In this document: piece after piece, positions 16,939 through 25,733 of the stretch
How positions within the stretch are numbered: position 1 is the first letter of the stretch
How the letters are laid out: every line of letters begins with the position of its first letter
DNA from: Luteibacter sp. UNCMF331Sha3.1
Lineage (GTDB): Bacteria; Pseudomonadota; Gammaproteobacteria; Xanthomonadales; Rhodanobacteraceae
Length of the DNA stretch: 64,000 nt
Direction of reading: 5' to 3'
NCBI RefSeq assembly: GCF_900109915.1
Contig: NZ_FOBU01000002.1
Coordinates: 575,170-639,169, forward strand
Made by a program: the position numbers and the translations under genes
Notes under the pieces: generated by a model
The model's input: only the letters and a program-made list of their open reading frames with translations
Told to the model about the DNA's origin: nothing
Databases searched by the model: none

Positions 16939-19900
16939 ATGAATAGCCGAATCCGCGCCAAACTTCTGCCGCTCGCGATCGCCTCGCTTCTCGCGGCACC
17001 TGCTGCGTTCGCGCAGGAGACGTCCTCCACCATCAGCGGCCGCGTCCTCGACGCCAGCGGCCAGCCGGTGAGCAACGCCACCGTCACCATCGTGCACGAG
17101 CCTTCCGGCACCACGAAGACGACCACGACGGACGCCGCGGGTCGCTATTCCGCGCAGGGTCTGCGCGTCGGCGGTCCGTTCGACGTCACCGCCACCAAGG
17201 ACGGCACGCCGTCCGCCCGCCAGGACAACGTGTACCTGCAGCTGGGCGCGGATACCGCCGTGAACCTCTCGGCCGGCGCCGCCGCCAACGCCGCCGATGC
17301 CACCGCGCTCGGCGCGGTCACGGTTTCCGCCGTCTCGGGTCAGTTCACCTCCGAGAACAAGGGCCTCGGCACCAACATCTCGCAGGCCGAGCTGAAGGCC
17401 GCGCCGTCGCCCAGCGGCAACATCGCCGACATTGCACGCCGCGATCCGCGCGTCAACGTCGACCATGGCACCGGCGCGATCTCGGCCAACGGCCAGAACA
17501 CCCGCCTCAACAACATCAAGGTCGACGGCCTGGGCGTGGGCGACCCGTTCGGCCTGAACTCGACGGGCATGCCGACGGTCGGCTCGCCGGTCTCGCTCGA
17601 CACGATCGACTCGTTCAACATCTCGACGGCCAACTACGACGTCGGCTCCGACACGGTCGGCGCGGAAATCAACGCCGTCACCAAGTCGGGCACGAACGAA
17701 TTCCACGGTTCGGCCTACTACGGCTTCAAGAACGCCAGCAGCATGGTCGGCAAGGCCGGCTGGCTCGACAACAACCGCGACTACACCGAGTTCGACCGTA
17801 ACTGGAAGGCCGGCGCGACGGTCGGCGGTCCGATCATCAAGGACAAGCTGTTCTTCTTCGCCGGTTACGAGAAGGAAGAAGTCACGGGCCTGAGCTCGGG
17901 CGCCGTCAACGGCCTCGATCCGACGCTCGCCAACTCGACGCTCAACAAGGTGTCGCCGGCCGATCTGCAGAAGATCATCAACGGTGCGAACGCGCTGGGC
18001 CTGACCCCGGGTACCACGGCCGCCAACGCCGGCACGCTGGTCGACAAGCGTTACATCGCGAAGATCGACTGGAACATCACCGACGGCCACCGCATGAACC
18101 TTGCGTACTCGCGTACCAAGGAAACCAAGCCCAATCCGCAGGGTAACGGTGTCAACTCGATCGGCCTGTCCAGCTACTGGTACACCGTCAACACCGACAT
18201 CAAGAACTACACCCTGCAGTCGTTCGACGACTGGTCCGACAACTTCTCGTCGGAAGCCAAGGTCGGTTACAGCGATTATCAGCTGAACCGCTCGGTCGAC
18301 ACGCAGCAGCCGCAGATCACCGTGCGTGTGAACAACACGAACTTCGGCACGGCAGCGACCGGTCCGACGGTGAACCTCGGCGAAGACCAGTTCAGCCACT
18401 ACAACTCGGCGTCGGTGAAGAGCCTGAACGCGATGTGGGCCGGCACCCTGTACCTCGACGACCACACCATCAAGGGTGGTTTCGAGTGGGAGCGGAACCG
18501 CATCTACAACCTGTTCGGTCGTACCGAATTCGGCGCGTACACGTTCGGCAACAACGGCGCGAACAACATCGCCAACGGCCTCTACAGCAACTACTCGCTG
18601 TACCAGCCGGCGCCGGGCTACTCGCTCAACGACATCGCCGCCCAGTGGGAACTGCGTCGTCACACGTTCTTCCTGCAGGACACCTGGCAGCCGACCGAGA
18701 ACCTGTCGGTGCAGTTCGGTTTCCGCGTCAACCGGTACCTGACCGACGACAAGCCGCTCTACAACGCCGACTTCGCGCGCACGTACGGGTTCAGCAACGC
18801 GAACACCATCAACGGCAGCAAGCTCGTCGAGCCGCGCTTCTCGTTCAACTACACCTTCGACAGCGAGTACAAGACGCAGCTGCGCGGTGGCGTTGGCCTG
18901 TTCCAGTCCGATCCGCCGACCGTGTGGATGACGAACCCTTACCAGAACAACGGTATCAACATCGTCACGTACTCGTACGATCGCGGCGCGAACGGCCTGT
19001 GCACCCTCGGCACGCAGAAGAACATTCCGTGCCCGCAGTTCAGCGCCGATCCGTTCAAGCAGCCGACCAGCGGCCCGGGCGTCGTTCCGCAGCAGGCCGT
19101 CGACACCGTCGACAAGAACTTCAAGCTGCCGAGCGTCTGGAAGTCCTCGCTCGCGTTCGATCGTGAGCTGCCGTGGCAGGGCATCATCGGCACCATCGAG
19201 TGGCAGCACATCGAAGTGCAGGACGGCATCCTGTACCAGAACCTGAACCTCGGTGCCCCGACCGGCATCATGCCGGACGGCCGCTTCACCTACGCCGGCT
19301 GCATCGGCGGTTCGAAGCCGCTCAATGGTCCGGCGGCCACGAACTGCGCGGCCGTCAGCAACGGCGTGAACAACCTCAACGGTGCGAACACCGGCGGCGC
19401 CAACGCCCGCTTCCGCCAGAACGGCCGCTTCGCTCAGGGTGTCACCTACCTGACGAACACGAAGAAGGGCGGTTCGGACACGGTCACGCTGTCGTTCTCG
19501 AAGCCGATGGCCGATGGCTGGGCATGGAGCATCGCGGCGACCGGCGGTCACGCGTCGGAAGTGAACCCGGGCACCTCGAGCCAGGCAACGTCGAACTACT
19601 CGAACAGCGCGTGGTACAACCCGAACGAAGACGTCGCCTCCACGTCGAACACCAATATCGCGAAGCGCCTCAACGCGTCGCTGACGTGGCAGCACAACTT
19701 CTTCGGCGACTACGCCACGACGGTCAGCGCGTTCTACGACGGCCACAGCGGCGTGCCGTACAGCTGGATCTTCGGCAACGACTCGAATGGCGACAGCTAT
19801 TCGAAGGACCTTGCCTACATCCCGACCCGCGGCGACGGCACCATCTTCCGCAACGCCAACGGCTCGGCCGCGGCATCGCAGGCGCTGGTCGACCAGTTCT

Positions 19901-20319
19901 ACGGTTACATCCAGGGTGACGACTACCTGCGCAAGAAGCAGGGCGAAGTCGCTCGTCGCAACGGCGCCACCTCGGCCTGGGTCAACCAGATCGACCTGAG
20001 CCTGAGCCAGGAAATCCCGGGCATCTTCAAGGGCAACAAGGGCGAGATCCGTCTCGACATCTACAACTTCCTGAACCTCGTGAACAAGGACTGGGGCCAG
20101 CAGTCGTACATCGGCTTCCCGTACACCCGCAACCTCGCCAACTTCGGTGGCGTGGATCCGGCGACGGGCAAGTACATCTACAACCTGCCGACCGACGCGA
20201 ACGGCAACTACCAGCCGGGCCAGAAGGCGATCTACGATGCCCCGACCGACAACAGCGCGACCAAGGTCAATCCGGTCTCCCGCTGGTCGGCGATGCTGAC
20301 GGTCCGTTACACGTTCTAA
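16939..20319 (+). CDS. TonB-dependent receptor, Oar-like, with carboxypeptidase-regulatory-like N-terminal domain
   Basis: Outer membrane protein of 1126 residues. Signal peptide ends at AFA/QE (about residue 24). A carboxypeptidase-regulatory-like beta domain follows (about 28-108: ISGRVLDASGQPVSNATVTI), then a plug (about 125-260; NTRLNNIKVDG, EINAVTKSGTNEFHGS) and a large beta-barrel ending in the aromatic C-terminal strand WSAMLTVRYTF. Relatives (Oar of Myxococcus; TBDRs of Xanthomonadales) are large importers or export channels; the substrate here is unknown. Codon choice is strongly biased to C-ending codons, suggesting high expression. It stands alone between its own promoter and terminator. 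Confidence 0.9.
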   Translation: MNSRIRAKLLPLAIASLLAAPAAFAQETSSTISGRVLDASGQPVSNATVTIVHEPSGTTKTTTTDAAGRYSAQGLRVGGPFDVTATKDGTPSARQDNVYLQLGADTAVNLSAGAAANAADATALGAVTVSAVSGQFTSENKGLGTNISQAELKAAPSPSGNIADIARRDPRVNVDHGTGAISANGQNTRLNNIKVDGLGVGDPFGLNSTGMPTVGSPVSLDTIDSFNISTANYDVGSDTVGAEINAVTKSGTNEFHGSAYYGFKNASSMVGKAGWLDNNRDYTEFDRNWKAGATVGGPIIKDKLFFFAGYEKEEVTGLSSGAVNGLDPTLANSTLNKVSPADLQKIINGANALGLTPGTTAANAGTLVDKRYIAKIDWNITDGHRMNLAYSRTKETKPNPQGNGVNSIGLSSYWYTVNTDIKNYTLQSFDDWSDNFSSEAKVGYSDYQLNRSVDTQQPQITVRVNNTNFGTAATGPTVNLGEDQFSHYNSASVKSLNAMWAGTLYLDDHTIKGGFEWERNRIYNLFGRTEFGAYTFGNNGANNIANGLYSNYSLYQPAPGYSLNDIAAQWELRRHTFFLQDTWQPTENLSVQFGFRVNRYLTDDKPLYNADFARTYGFSNANTINGSKLVEPRFSFNYTFDSEYKTQLRGGVGLFQSDPPTVWMTNPYQNNGINIVTYSYDRGANGLCTLGTQKNIPCPQFSADPFKQPTSGPGVVPQQAVDTVDKNFKLPSVWKSSLAFDRELPWQGIIGTIEWQHIEVQDGILYQNLNLGAPTGIMPDGRFTYAGCIGGSKPLNGPAATNCAAVSNGVNNLNGANTGGANARFRQNGRFAQGVTYLTNTKKGGSDTVTLSFSKPMADGWAWSIAATGGHASEVNPGTSSQATSNYSNSAWYNPNEDVASTSNTNIAKRLNASLTWQHNFFGDYATTVSAFYDGHSGVPYSWIFGNDSNGDSYSKDLAYIPTRGDGTIFRNANGSAAASQALVDQFYGYIQGDDYLRKKQGEVARRNGATSAWVNQIDLSLSQEIPGIFKGNKGEIRLDIYNFLNLVNKDWGQQSYIGFPYTRNLANFGGVDPATGKYIYNLPTDANGNYQPGQKAIYDAPTDNSATKVNPVSRWSAMLTVRYTF

Positions 20320-20343
20320 AGCGAAGGATTCGCTGCGATACGA

Positions 20344-20376
20344 GAACGGCACCCTCGACGGGTGCCGTTCTTTTTT
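20344..20376 (+). terminator. Intrinsic terminator of the receptor gene
   Basis: Eleven-base stem GAACGGCACCC/GGGTGCCGTTC with a five-base loop, followed by six T, 25 bases after the receptor stop. Confidence 0.9.
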
Positions 20377-20404
20377 GGCGGGAGCCGGCAGGCTGGCTCC
20401 CGCC
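20377..20404. repeat. Family A palindrome, short form
   Basis: GGCGGGAGCCGGCAGGCTGGCTCCCGCC follows directly on the T-run of the receptor terminator. Confidence 0.65.
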
Positions 20405-20509
20405 TCCGTAGACTTGACCGTCCCCGACCACTCGCGTGATCCTAGGCGGTCCGCTCCCGACCCGGGGCGGGGTTCGCCGCTAATTCGCGGTCAGAAGGAA
20501 CGTAACACC

Positions 20510-21907
20510 ATGAATGCCATCCAGTTCGGGGATGCGGTCAGCGGTAAGACCGTCAGCGCCCGCGTCTCCCCGGCCGGCGGTCTCGACATCCTCTCCCGCA
20601 ACGAGGTCGCGCGCCTGCGCGATGCCAGCGGGTCCGGCCTGCACCAGTTGTTGCGCCGTTGCGCGCTCGCGGTGCTCACCTCCGGCAATCTCTCCGACGA
20701 TCCGGGCTCGCTCTTCGAGCAGTACCCGGATTTCGACATCCAGGTGCTGCAGGAAGATCGCGGCATCAAGATCGAACTCAAGAACGCGCCCGAGCAGGCG
20801 TTCGTCGACGGCCGCATCATCCGCGGCATCAACGAGCTGCTCGTCGCCGTCGTGCGCGACATCGTCTACATCTCCACGCAGCTGGAAACCGGCGCGTTCG
20901 ATCTCGACGACACCGTCGGCATCACGCACGCCGTGTTCGAGATCCTGCGCAACTCGCGCATCCTGCGTCCGCAGGTGGATCCGAACCTCGTCGTCTGCTG
21001 GGGCGGTCATTCGATCTCGCGCGACGAGTACGAATACACCAAGCGTGTCGGCTACCAGCTCGGCCTGCGTGGCATGGACATCTGCACGGGCTGCGGCCCG
21101 GGCGCAATGAAGGGCCCGATGAAGGGCGCGACCATCGCGCACGCCAAGCAGCGTCGCAAGGGCAACCGGTACATCGGCATCACGGAGCCGGGCATCATCG
21201 CCGCCGAGTCGCCGAACCCGATCGTCAACAACCTCGTGATCATGCCGGACATCGAGAAGCGTCTCGAAGCGTTCGTGCGCCTCGGGCACGGCATCATCGT
21301 GTTCCCGGGTGGCGTGGGCACGGCGGAAGAAATCCTCTACATGCTCGGCATCCTCTTGCTGCCGCAGAACAAGGGCATTCCGTTCCCGCTGATCTTCACC
21401 GGTCCGCAGAACTCGGCCGCGTACTTCGAGCAGATCGATCGTTTCCTGCGCCTGGCGCTCGGCGACGAAGTGGCGGAGCACTACCGCATCATCATCGACA
21501 ACCCGGCCGCCGTGGCTCATGCCATGGTGTCGGGCGTGGAGAAGGTGCGCAATCACCGCCTCGACAACAAGGACGCCTTCTTCTTCAACTGGGCGCTCGA
21601 GATCCCGCTCCCGTTCCAGCGGCCGTTCCGCCCCACGCACGAGGCGATGGCGTCGCTGGCGCTCCATCGTGGCCGCCCGCGCCACGAACTCGCGGCCGAT
21701 CTGCGTCGCGCGTTCTCGGGCATCGTGGCCGGTAACGTCAAGGAAGAAGGCGTCAAGGCGATCGAGTCGAACGGCCCGTTCGTGATCGATGGCGAGACCG
21801 AGATCATGCGCGCGCTCGACGACCTGCTGAAGGCGTTCGTCGCACAGCACCGCATGAAACTCCCCGGCGGCACGGCCTACGAGCCGTGCTACGTCGTCCG
21901 CACGTAA
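20510..21907 (+). CDS. ppnN: Nucleotide 5'-monophosphate nucleosidase, LOG/YgdH family
   Basis: PpnN hydrolyses the N-glycosidic bond of purine and pyrimidine monophosphates, releasing base and ribose 5-phosphate; the E. coli enzyme is stimulated by (p)ppGpp. The 465 residues (E. coli about 454) include an N-terminal regulatory part, VVCWGGHSI, TGCGPGAMKGPMKGA and the LOG motif PGGVGTAEEILYMLG. AAGGA (20495-20499) is well spaced for the ATG at 20510. Single-gene unit. Confidence 0.92.
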   Translation: MNAIQFGDAVSGKTVSARVSPAGGLDILSRNEVARLRDASGSGLHQLLRRCALAVLTSGNLSDDPGSLFEQYPDFDIQVLQEDRGIKIELKNAPEQAFVDGRIIRGINELLVAVVRDIVYISTQLETGAFDLDDTVGITHAVFEILRNSRILRPQVDPNLVVCWGGHSISRDEYEYTKRVGYQLGLRGMDICTGCGPGAMKGPMKGATIAHAKQRRKGNRYIGITEPGIIAAESPNPIVNNLVIMPDIEKRLEAFVRLGHGIIVFPGGVGTAEEILYMLGILLLPQNKGIPFPLIFTGPQNSAAYFEQIDRFLRLALGDEVAEHYRIIIDNPAAVAHAMVSGVEKVRNHRLDNKDAFFFNWALEIPLPFQRPFRPTHEAMASLALHRGRPRHELAADLRRAFSGIVAGNVKEEGVKAIESNGPFVIDGETEIMRALDDLLKAFVAQHRMKLPGGTAYEPCYVVRT

Positions 21908-21913
21908 CCCATC

Positions 21914-21940
21914 GCCGGCGCGGCCCCGTGCCGCGCCGGC
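21914..21940 (+). terminator. GC-rich hairpin after ppnN
   Basis: Perfect ten-base stem GCCGGCGCGG/CCGCGCCGGC with a seven-base loop just after the ppnN stop. No T-run follows, so termination is uncertain. Confidence 0.4.
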
Positions 21941-22044
21941 CGTCCGCTGGCTGAACGAAAACCGCGCGACGTCGTCGCGCATCACGACCCGTCGACGGCT
22001 CCGCACCGAGCATGCGCGTCACTGGCCCACTGCCGGAGACACCC

Positions 22045-22200
22045 ATGCTCATCACCATCCTCATCGTCGTCCTGATCCTCGCCCTCATCGGCGGCCTGCC
22101 CACCTGGGGCTACTCCAGCGGTTGGGGCTACGGCCCGAGCGGCGGCATCGGCGTGATCCTCGCGATCATCCTCGTCTGCTGGCTGCTTGGCGTATTCTGA
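22045..22200 (+). CDS. DUF3309 family small membrane protein
   Basis: Protein of 51 residues: one hydrophobic segment (MLITILIVVLILALIGGLPT), a Gly/Tyr-rich turn (WGYSSGWGYGPSGGIG) and a second hydrophobic segment. This pattern is characteristic of DUF3309, whose function is unknown. GGAG lies eight bases before the ATG. A longer frame from 22012 would add a poor leader. Confidence 0.85.
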   Translation: MLITILIVVLILALIGGLPTWGYSSGWGYGPSGGIGVILAIILVCWLLGVF

Positions 22201-22270
22201 TGGACCCGCGCGGGCGGGCCGGCGGCAACGCCGGTCCGCCACGCACCGACACCCGCCGTCGGAGTCCGTC

Positions 22271-22405
22271 ATGCCTCGTCCTCATCGTCCCGTTCCCGAT
22301 ACCGACCTTCCGCCTCCGGGCACATCGCCGCCGCCGTACGACCACGAACCCGTGGAGCGTCCCGGCCCGGATCCCGACACCGACGGCGACGCGCTGGATA
22401 CCTGA
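22271..22405 (+). CDS. Small proline-rich hypothetical protein
   Basis: Putative protein of 44 residues, rich in Pro and Asp (RPHRPVPDTDLPPPG, PGPDPDTDGDALD), no membrane segment. Support: GGAG seven bases before the ATG, and a stop overlapping the mpg start by one base (TGATG), suggesting coupling. Not recognised. Because a frame this short can occur by chance in GC-rich DNA, confidence is limited. Confidence 0.4.
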   Translation: MPRPHRPVPDTDLPPPGTSPPPYDHEPVERPGPDPDTDGDALDT

Positions 22406-23010
22406 TGCCCGCCCGACGACCGCGCTGGCCCGGCGACATTCTTCCGCGCAGCTTCTTCCACCGCGACGCCCGCGTCGTGGGACCCGAACTCCTCAATAAG
22501 GTGCTCGCCTGTGCCGACGGGCGGGCAGGGCGGATCGTGGAAGTCGAAGCCTACGTCGGCGCGATCGATCCGGCCGCCCATACGTTTCGTGGTAGGACGA
22601 AACGCAACGCCGTGATGTTCGGACCGCCGGGGCACATGTATGTCTACTTCACCTACGGCATGCACTGGTGCTGCAACACCGTCTGCGGCGACGACGGCGA
22701 AGGATCGGGTGTGCTCATCCGGGCGCTCGAACCGGTCGCCGGCATCGACCACATGCGCGCGGCGCGGCCGAAGATCCGCAAGGACCGCGAACTCTGCAGT
22801 GGCCCGGCGCGCCTGACCCAGGCACTGGGCATCACGGGCGATCAGAACGGCATCGATCTGGTCCGGGCCCGCGACGGATATACCGTCGTCGACGACGGCG
22901 TGCCGCCACCCAAGGGCGTGCCGGGATCCGCGCGCATCGGCATCCGCGAAGGGACGGACCTGCTCTGGCGCTGGTACGTCGCAGGCAATCCGAACGTCTC
23001 GCGTCCCTGA
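22405..23010 (+). CDS. mpg: 3-methyladenine DNA glycosylase (AAG/MPG family)
   Basis: Base-excision repair enzyme removing alkylated purines such as 3-methyladenine and hypoxanthine. The 201 residues show the AAG-family pattern: FFHRDARVVGPELLNKVLAC, IVEVEAYVGAIDPAAH with the catalytic Glu, RTKRNAVMFGPPGHMYVYF, and SGPARLTQALGI. This is the mammalian-type fold, not the AlkA or Tag type. Its start overlaps the preceding small gene. Confidence 0.92.
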   Translation: MPARRPRWPGDILPRSFFHRDARVVGPELLNKVLACADGRAGRIVEVEAYVGAIDPAAHTFRGRTKRNAVMFGPPGHMYVYFTYGMHWCCNTVCGDDGEGSGVLIRALEPVAGIDHMRAARPKIRKDRELCSGPARLTQALGITGDQNGIDLVRARDGYTVVDDGVPPPKGVPGSARIGIREGTDLLWRWYVAGNPNVSRP

Positions 23011-23130
23011 CAGGCCGGTCCTGCCCGCGCCTTGGCGTGTGAGGGTCGTGCCGTATACGCTCCCCGTGAAGGCGTCTTCACGACACGGTGAGCGCGGCGT
23101 GGCTACGGTATCGGATCCAGGGACAGAGGC

Positions 23131-24717
23131 ATGGACATGACGAAGGACAACATCGACGAACTTCGTCGCAGCCACGAGCAGTTCCGGTTGCTGGTGCAGG
23201 GCGTCGCGGACTACGCCATCTACATGCTCGACCCCGAGGGCAACGTGTCGAGCTGGAACTCGGGCGCCGAACGCATCAAGGGGTATCTGCCCGACGAAAT
23301 CATCGGCTCGCACTACTCGGCGTTCTACACGCCCGAGGACGTCGCGCGCCGCGAGCCCTGGGACAACCTGCGGGCCGCGTTCGACGTGGGGCGCCTCGAA
23401 ACGGAGGGCTGGCGCGTCCGCAAGGATGGCAGCCGCTTCTGGGCGCACGTGGTGCTCGACCGCATCGAAGACGAGAGCGGCACGTTCATAGGGTTCGCCA
23501 AGGTGACGCGCGACGTCACGGAGAAGCGCAACGCGGCGATCGCACTGGAGCAGGCACGGGAAGCGCTGTTCCAGTCGCAGAAACTCGAAGCCGTCGGCCA
23601 GCTGACCGGCGGCGTGGCGCACGATTTCAACAACCTCCTGATGGCGATCCACGGCAATCTCGAGCTCCTCACCCAGCGCGACGACCTGCCACCGCGCGCG
23701 CAGACGCTCGTGGGCAACGCGTTGAGTGGAGTGCGTCGCGGCGTGGCGCTCGTGCAGCGCATGCTCGCGTTCGCGCGACGGCAGCAACTGCACCTGAGCG
23801 CCGTCGACCTCCCCGAACTGGTCCACGGCATGGCGGACCTGATGCGGACGTCGCTCGGGCCGTCGATCGTGGTCGAGGCCAGCTTTCCCCTGTCGCTGCC
23901 GCCCGTGCTGGCGGACGCCAACCAGCTCGAACTCTGCTTGCTGAACCTCGGCGTCAACGCGCGCGACGCGATGCCGGACGGCGGCACCGTCCGCCTGTCG
24001 GCGCGCCCGGACCGCCTTGCCGATGGCAACGACGCTGGCCTCCCCGGGGGCGACTACGTGCGCCTTTCGGTCGCCGACGATGGCGAAGGCATGGACGAGG
24101 CGACCGTCGCACGCGCGATGGAGCCGTTCTTCACCACCAAGGGTGTCGGCAAGGGCACGGGCCTGGGCCTGTCGATGGTGCACGGTATCGTGCAGCAGTG
24201 CGGCGGCGCGATGCGCCTCAGCAGCAAGCGGCCGGGCGGTACGACGGTCGATGTCTGGCTGCCGTTCGCCACGACCGCGGCGCCGCACGCCGACGAACGG
24301 CACGTGCCGCCGCTTCAGCAAGCCGCCGTGCCGACGGCGGATCCGACCGCGGTGACGGCGTCCGTGCTGGTCGTCGACGACGACCCACTGGTGCTCGCCA
24401 CCACGGTGGAAATGCTTTGCTACGCCGGATTCGAAGCGATCGGTGCGTCGTCCGGCCATCAGGCGTTGACCCTGCTTCAGGAGCCGGGGAGGTTCTCGTC
24501 GATGGTGACCGATCAGGCCATGCCCGGCATGACGGGCGTCGAACTCGCGGCACGCGTCGTGGAACGCCATCCGGACATCCACATCGTGCTGGCCAGCGGC
24601 TACGCCGAGTTGCCCGACGATGCGCCGGGCATCCATGTGCGCCTGCAGAAGCCGTATGGCCGTGGCGAGTTGCTCGACGCGCTGCGTCGTGCCGGGACGG
24701 CGCGGCTGTCAGGCTGA
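23131..24717 (+). CDS. PAS-domain hybrid histidine kinase with receiver domain
   Basis: Cytosolic sensor kinase of 528 residues with no membrane segment. Order: PAS (about 13-130; DYAIYMLDPEGNVSSWN), histidine phosphoacceptor domain (GQLTGGVAHDFNNLL, His164), ATPase domain (N box GVNARDA, G boxes DDGEGM and GKGTGLGLSMV) and a C-terminal receiver (acidic DDD at 416-418, Asp461 in VTDQAMPG, Lys507). The layout recalls light- or redox-sensing soluble PAS kinases, but no flavin-binding Cys motif is seen. AGAGG is near the ATG. No response regulator or target is adjacent. Confidence 0.9.
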   Translation: MDMTKDNIDELRRSHEQFRLLVQGVADYAIYMLDPEGNVSSWNSGAERIKGYLPDEIIGSHYSAFYTPEDVARREPWDNLRAAFDVGRLETEGWRVRKDGSRFWAHVVLDRIEDESGTFIGFAKVTRDVTEKRNAAIALEQAREALFQSQKLEAVGQLTGGVAHDFNNLLMAIHGNLELLTQRDDLPPRAQTLVGNALSGVRRGVALVQRMLAFARRQQLHLSAVDLPELVHGMADLMRTSLGPSIVVEASFPLSLPPVLADANQLELCLLNLGVNARDAMPDGGTVRLSARPDRLADGNDAGLPGGDYVRLSVADDGEGMDEATVARAMEPFFTTKGVGKGTGLGLSMVHGIVQQCGGAMRLSSKRPGGTTVDVWLPFATTAAPHADERHVPPLQQAAVPTADPTAVTASVLVVDDDPLVLATTVEMLCYAGFEAIGASSGHQALTLLQEPGRFSSMVTDQAMPGMTGVELAARVVERHPDIHIVLASGYAELPDDAPGIHVRLQKPYGRGELLDALRRAGTARLSG

Positions 24718-25602
24718 CGCCGTCGCACGAAGGGTCGCCACGTCGCGGCGCGGTGGGCTTCCGAACATGCGCGCATATTCGCGGCTGAACTGCGACGGGC
24801 TTTCGTAGCCGACCGCATATGCGGCCGATTCGGCGCTGGACGCGTCGGCCAGCATCAGGCGCCGGGCTTCGAAGAGCCGAAGGTGTTTCTGGTACTGCAG
24901 CGGTGTCATCGACGTCACCTGCTTGAACTGCCGGTGAAACGCCGACGGACTCAGCTGCGCGATCGATGCGAGCTCATCGACGCGGACGGGCTGCGCGAAG
25001 CGATCGCGTAGCGCGCGGATGGCGCCGACGATGCGCCCCGGCTGAGCGTGCGATACCGCCAGACGCGCGAGCACGCCCGCCTGAGGACCGACCAGCAGCC
25101 AGTAGGCCAGTTCCTTCATGATCGCCGGCTGCAGCACGGCGATCGCGGCGGGGGTGTCGATGAGGCGGATCAGGCGGGTGACGCAATCGGCGATCGGGCC
25201 CTCGGTGCGGATCTTCGCCGAGGCGGGTTCTTCGTCGGAGGCAGGCTCGGGCGGTGGGTTCATCGAGAGCATGACGTCGTGCAGCACGGCCGGGTCCAGC
25301 TCCAGCACGGCGCCAAGGAACGGCTCGGTGGCACTCGCCTGCGTGACATGCCCGAGGGCGGGCATCTCCACGCTCACCACCAGCGATTCGCCCGCCGCGT
25401 AGTCCACGCGCCGATCGCCGAAGACCGCCGACTTCGACCCCTGGGCCACGACGCAGAGCACCGGCCGGTATACCAGCAGGTTGGGCATGCGGGCGGTGTC
25501 GGAGCGCAGGAGAGTCAGGCCGGGCACGTCCGTGGCATAGGGACTGTCGCCTGGCCGGCGATCCGTATGGAGCGACAGGGCGTCGAGCAGCGGATTCGAC
25601 AT
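24709..25602 (-). CDS. AraC family regulator (AraC_N type)
   Basis: Transcription factor of 297 residues. The N-terminal half (LLVYRPVLCVVAQGSKSAVF, VDYAAGESLVVSVEMPALG) matches the AraC_N cupin-type domain; the C-terminal 100 residues carry two helix-turn-helix motifs (VDELASIAQLSPSAFHRQFK and the AYAVGYESPSQFSREYARMF signature). The ATG at 25602 has GGAG eight bases upstream. Divergent from an SDR gene with 131 bases between starts; such pairs are usually regulator and target. The 3' end overlaps the kinase gene's end by nine bases. Confidence 0.9.
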   Translation of the reverse strand: MSNPLLDALSLHTDRRPGDSPYATDVPGLTLLRSDTARMPNLLVYRPVLCVVAQGSKSAVFGDRRVDYAAGESLVVSVEMPALGHVTQASATEPFLGAVLELDPAVLHDVMLSMNPPPEPASDEEPASAKIRTEGPIADCVTRLIRLIDTPAAIAVLQPAIMKELAYWLLVGPQAGVLARLAVSHAQPGRIVGAIRALRDRFAQPVRVDELASIAQLSPSAFHRQFKQVTSMTPLQYQKHLRLFEARRLMLADASSAESAAYAVGYESPSQFSREYARMFGSPPRRDVATLRATASA

Positions 25603-25683
25603 CGGCGGTCTCCGGGCGGTGGAGCAGGATCGGGCAAGAACCAGGCGCCTTCCGGCATTCAGGAATCGCCCGCCGACTTCTAT

Positions 25684-25718
25684 GGTGGTCTGGAACCCAC
25701 CGATCAATATCCCACCAC
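25684..25718. promoter_or_regulatory. Possible operator between araC-type gene and SDR
   Basis: GGTGG (25684-25688) and CCACC (25697-25701) form an inverted repeat, and a third CCCACCAC follows at 25711-25718, 16-50 bases before the SDR start. A site for the adjacent AraC-type protein is plausible but not shown. Confidence 0.3.
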
Positions 25719-25733
25719 GCAAGGAACATCGCC

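Noticed and set aside
16879-20352. A 1157-codon minus-strand open frame opposite the Oar-like receptor
   Set aside because: It has no recognisable domain, is rich in Arg/Val/Asp as expected for antisense of C-ending codons, and the plus strand encodes a complete receptor with signal peptide and C-terminal strand.
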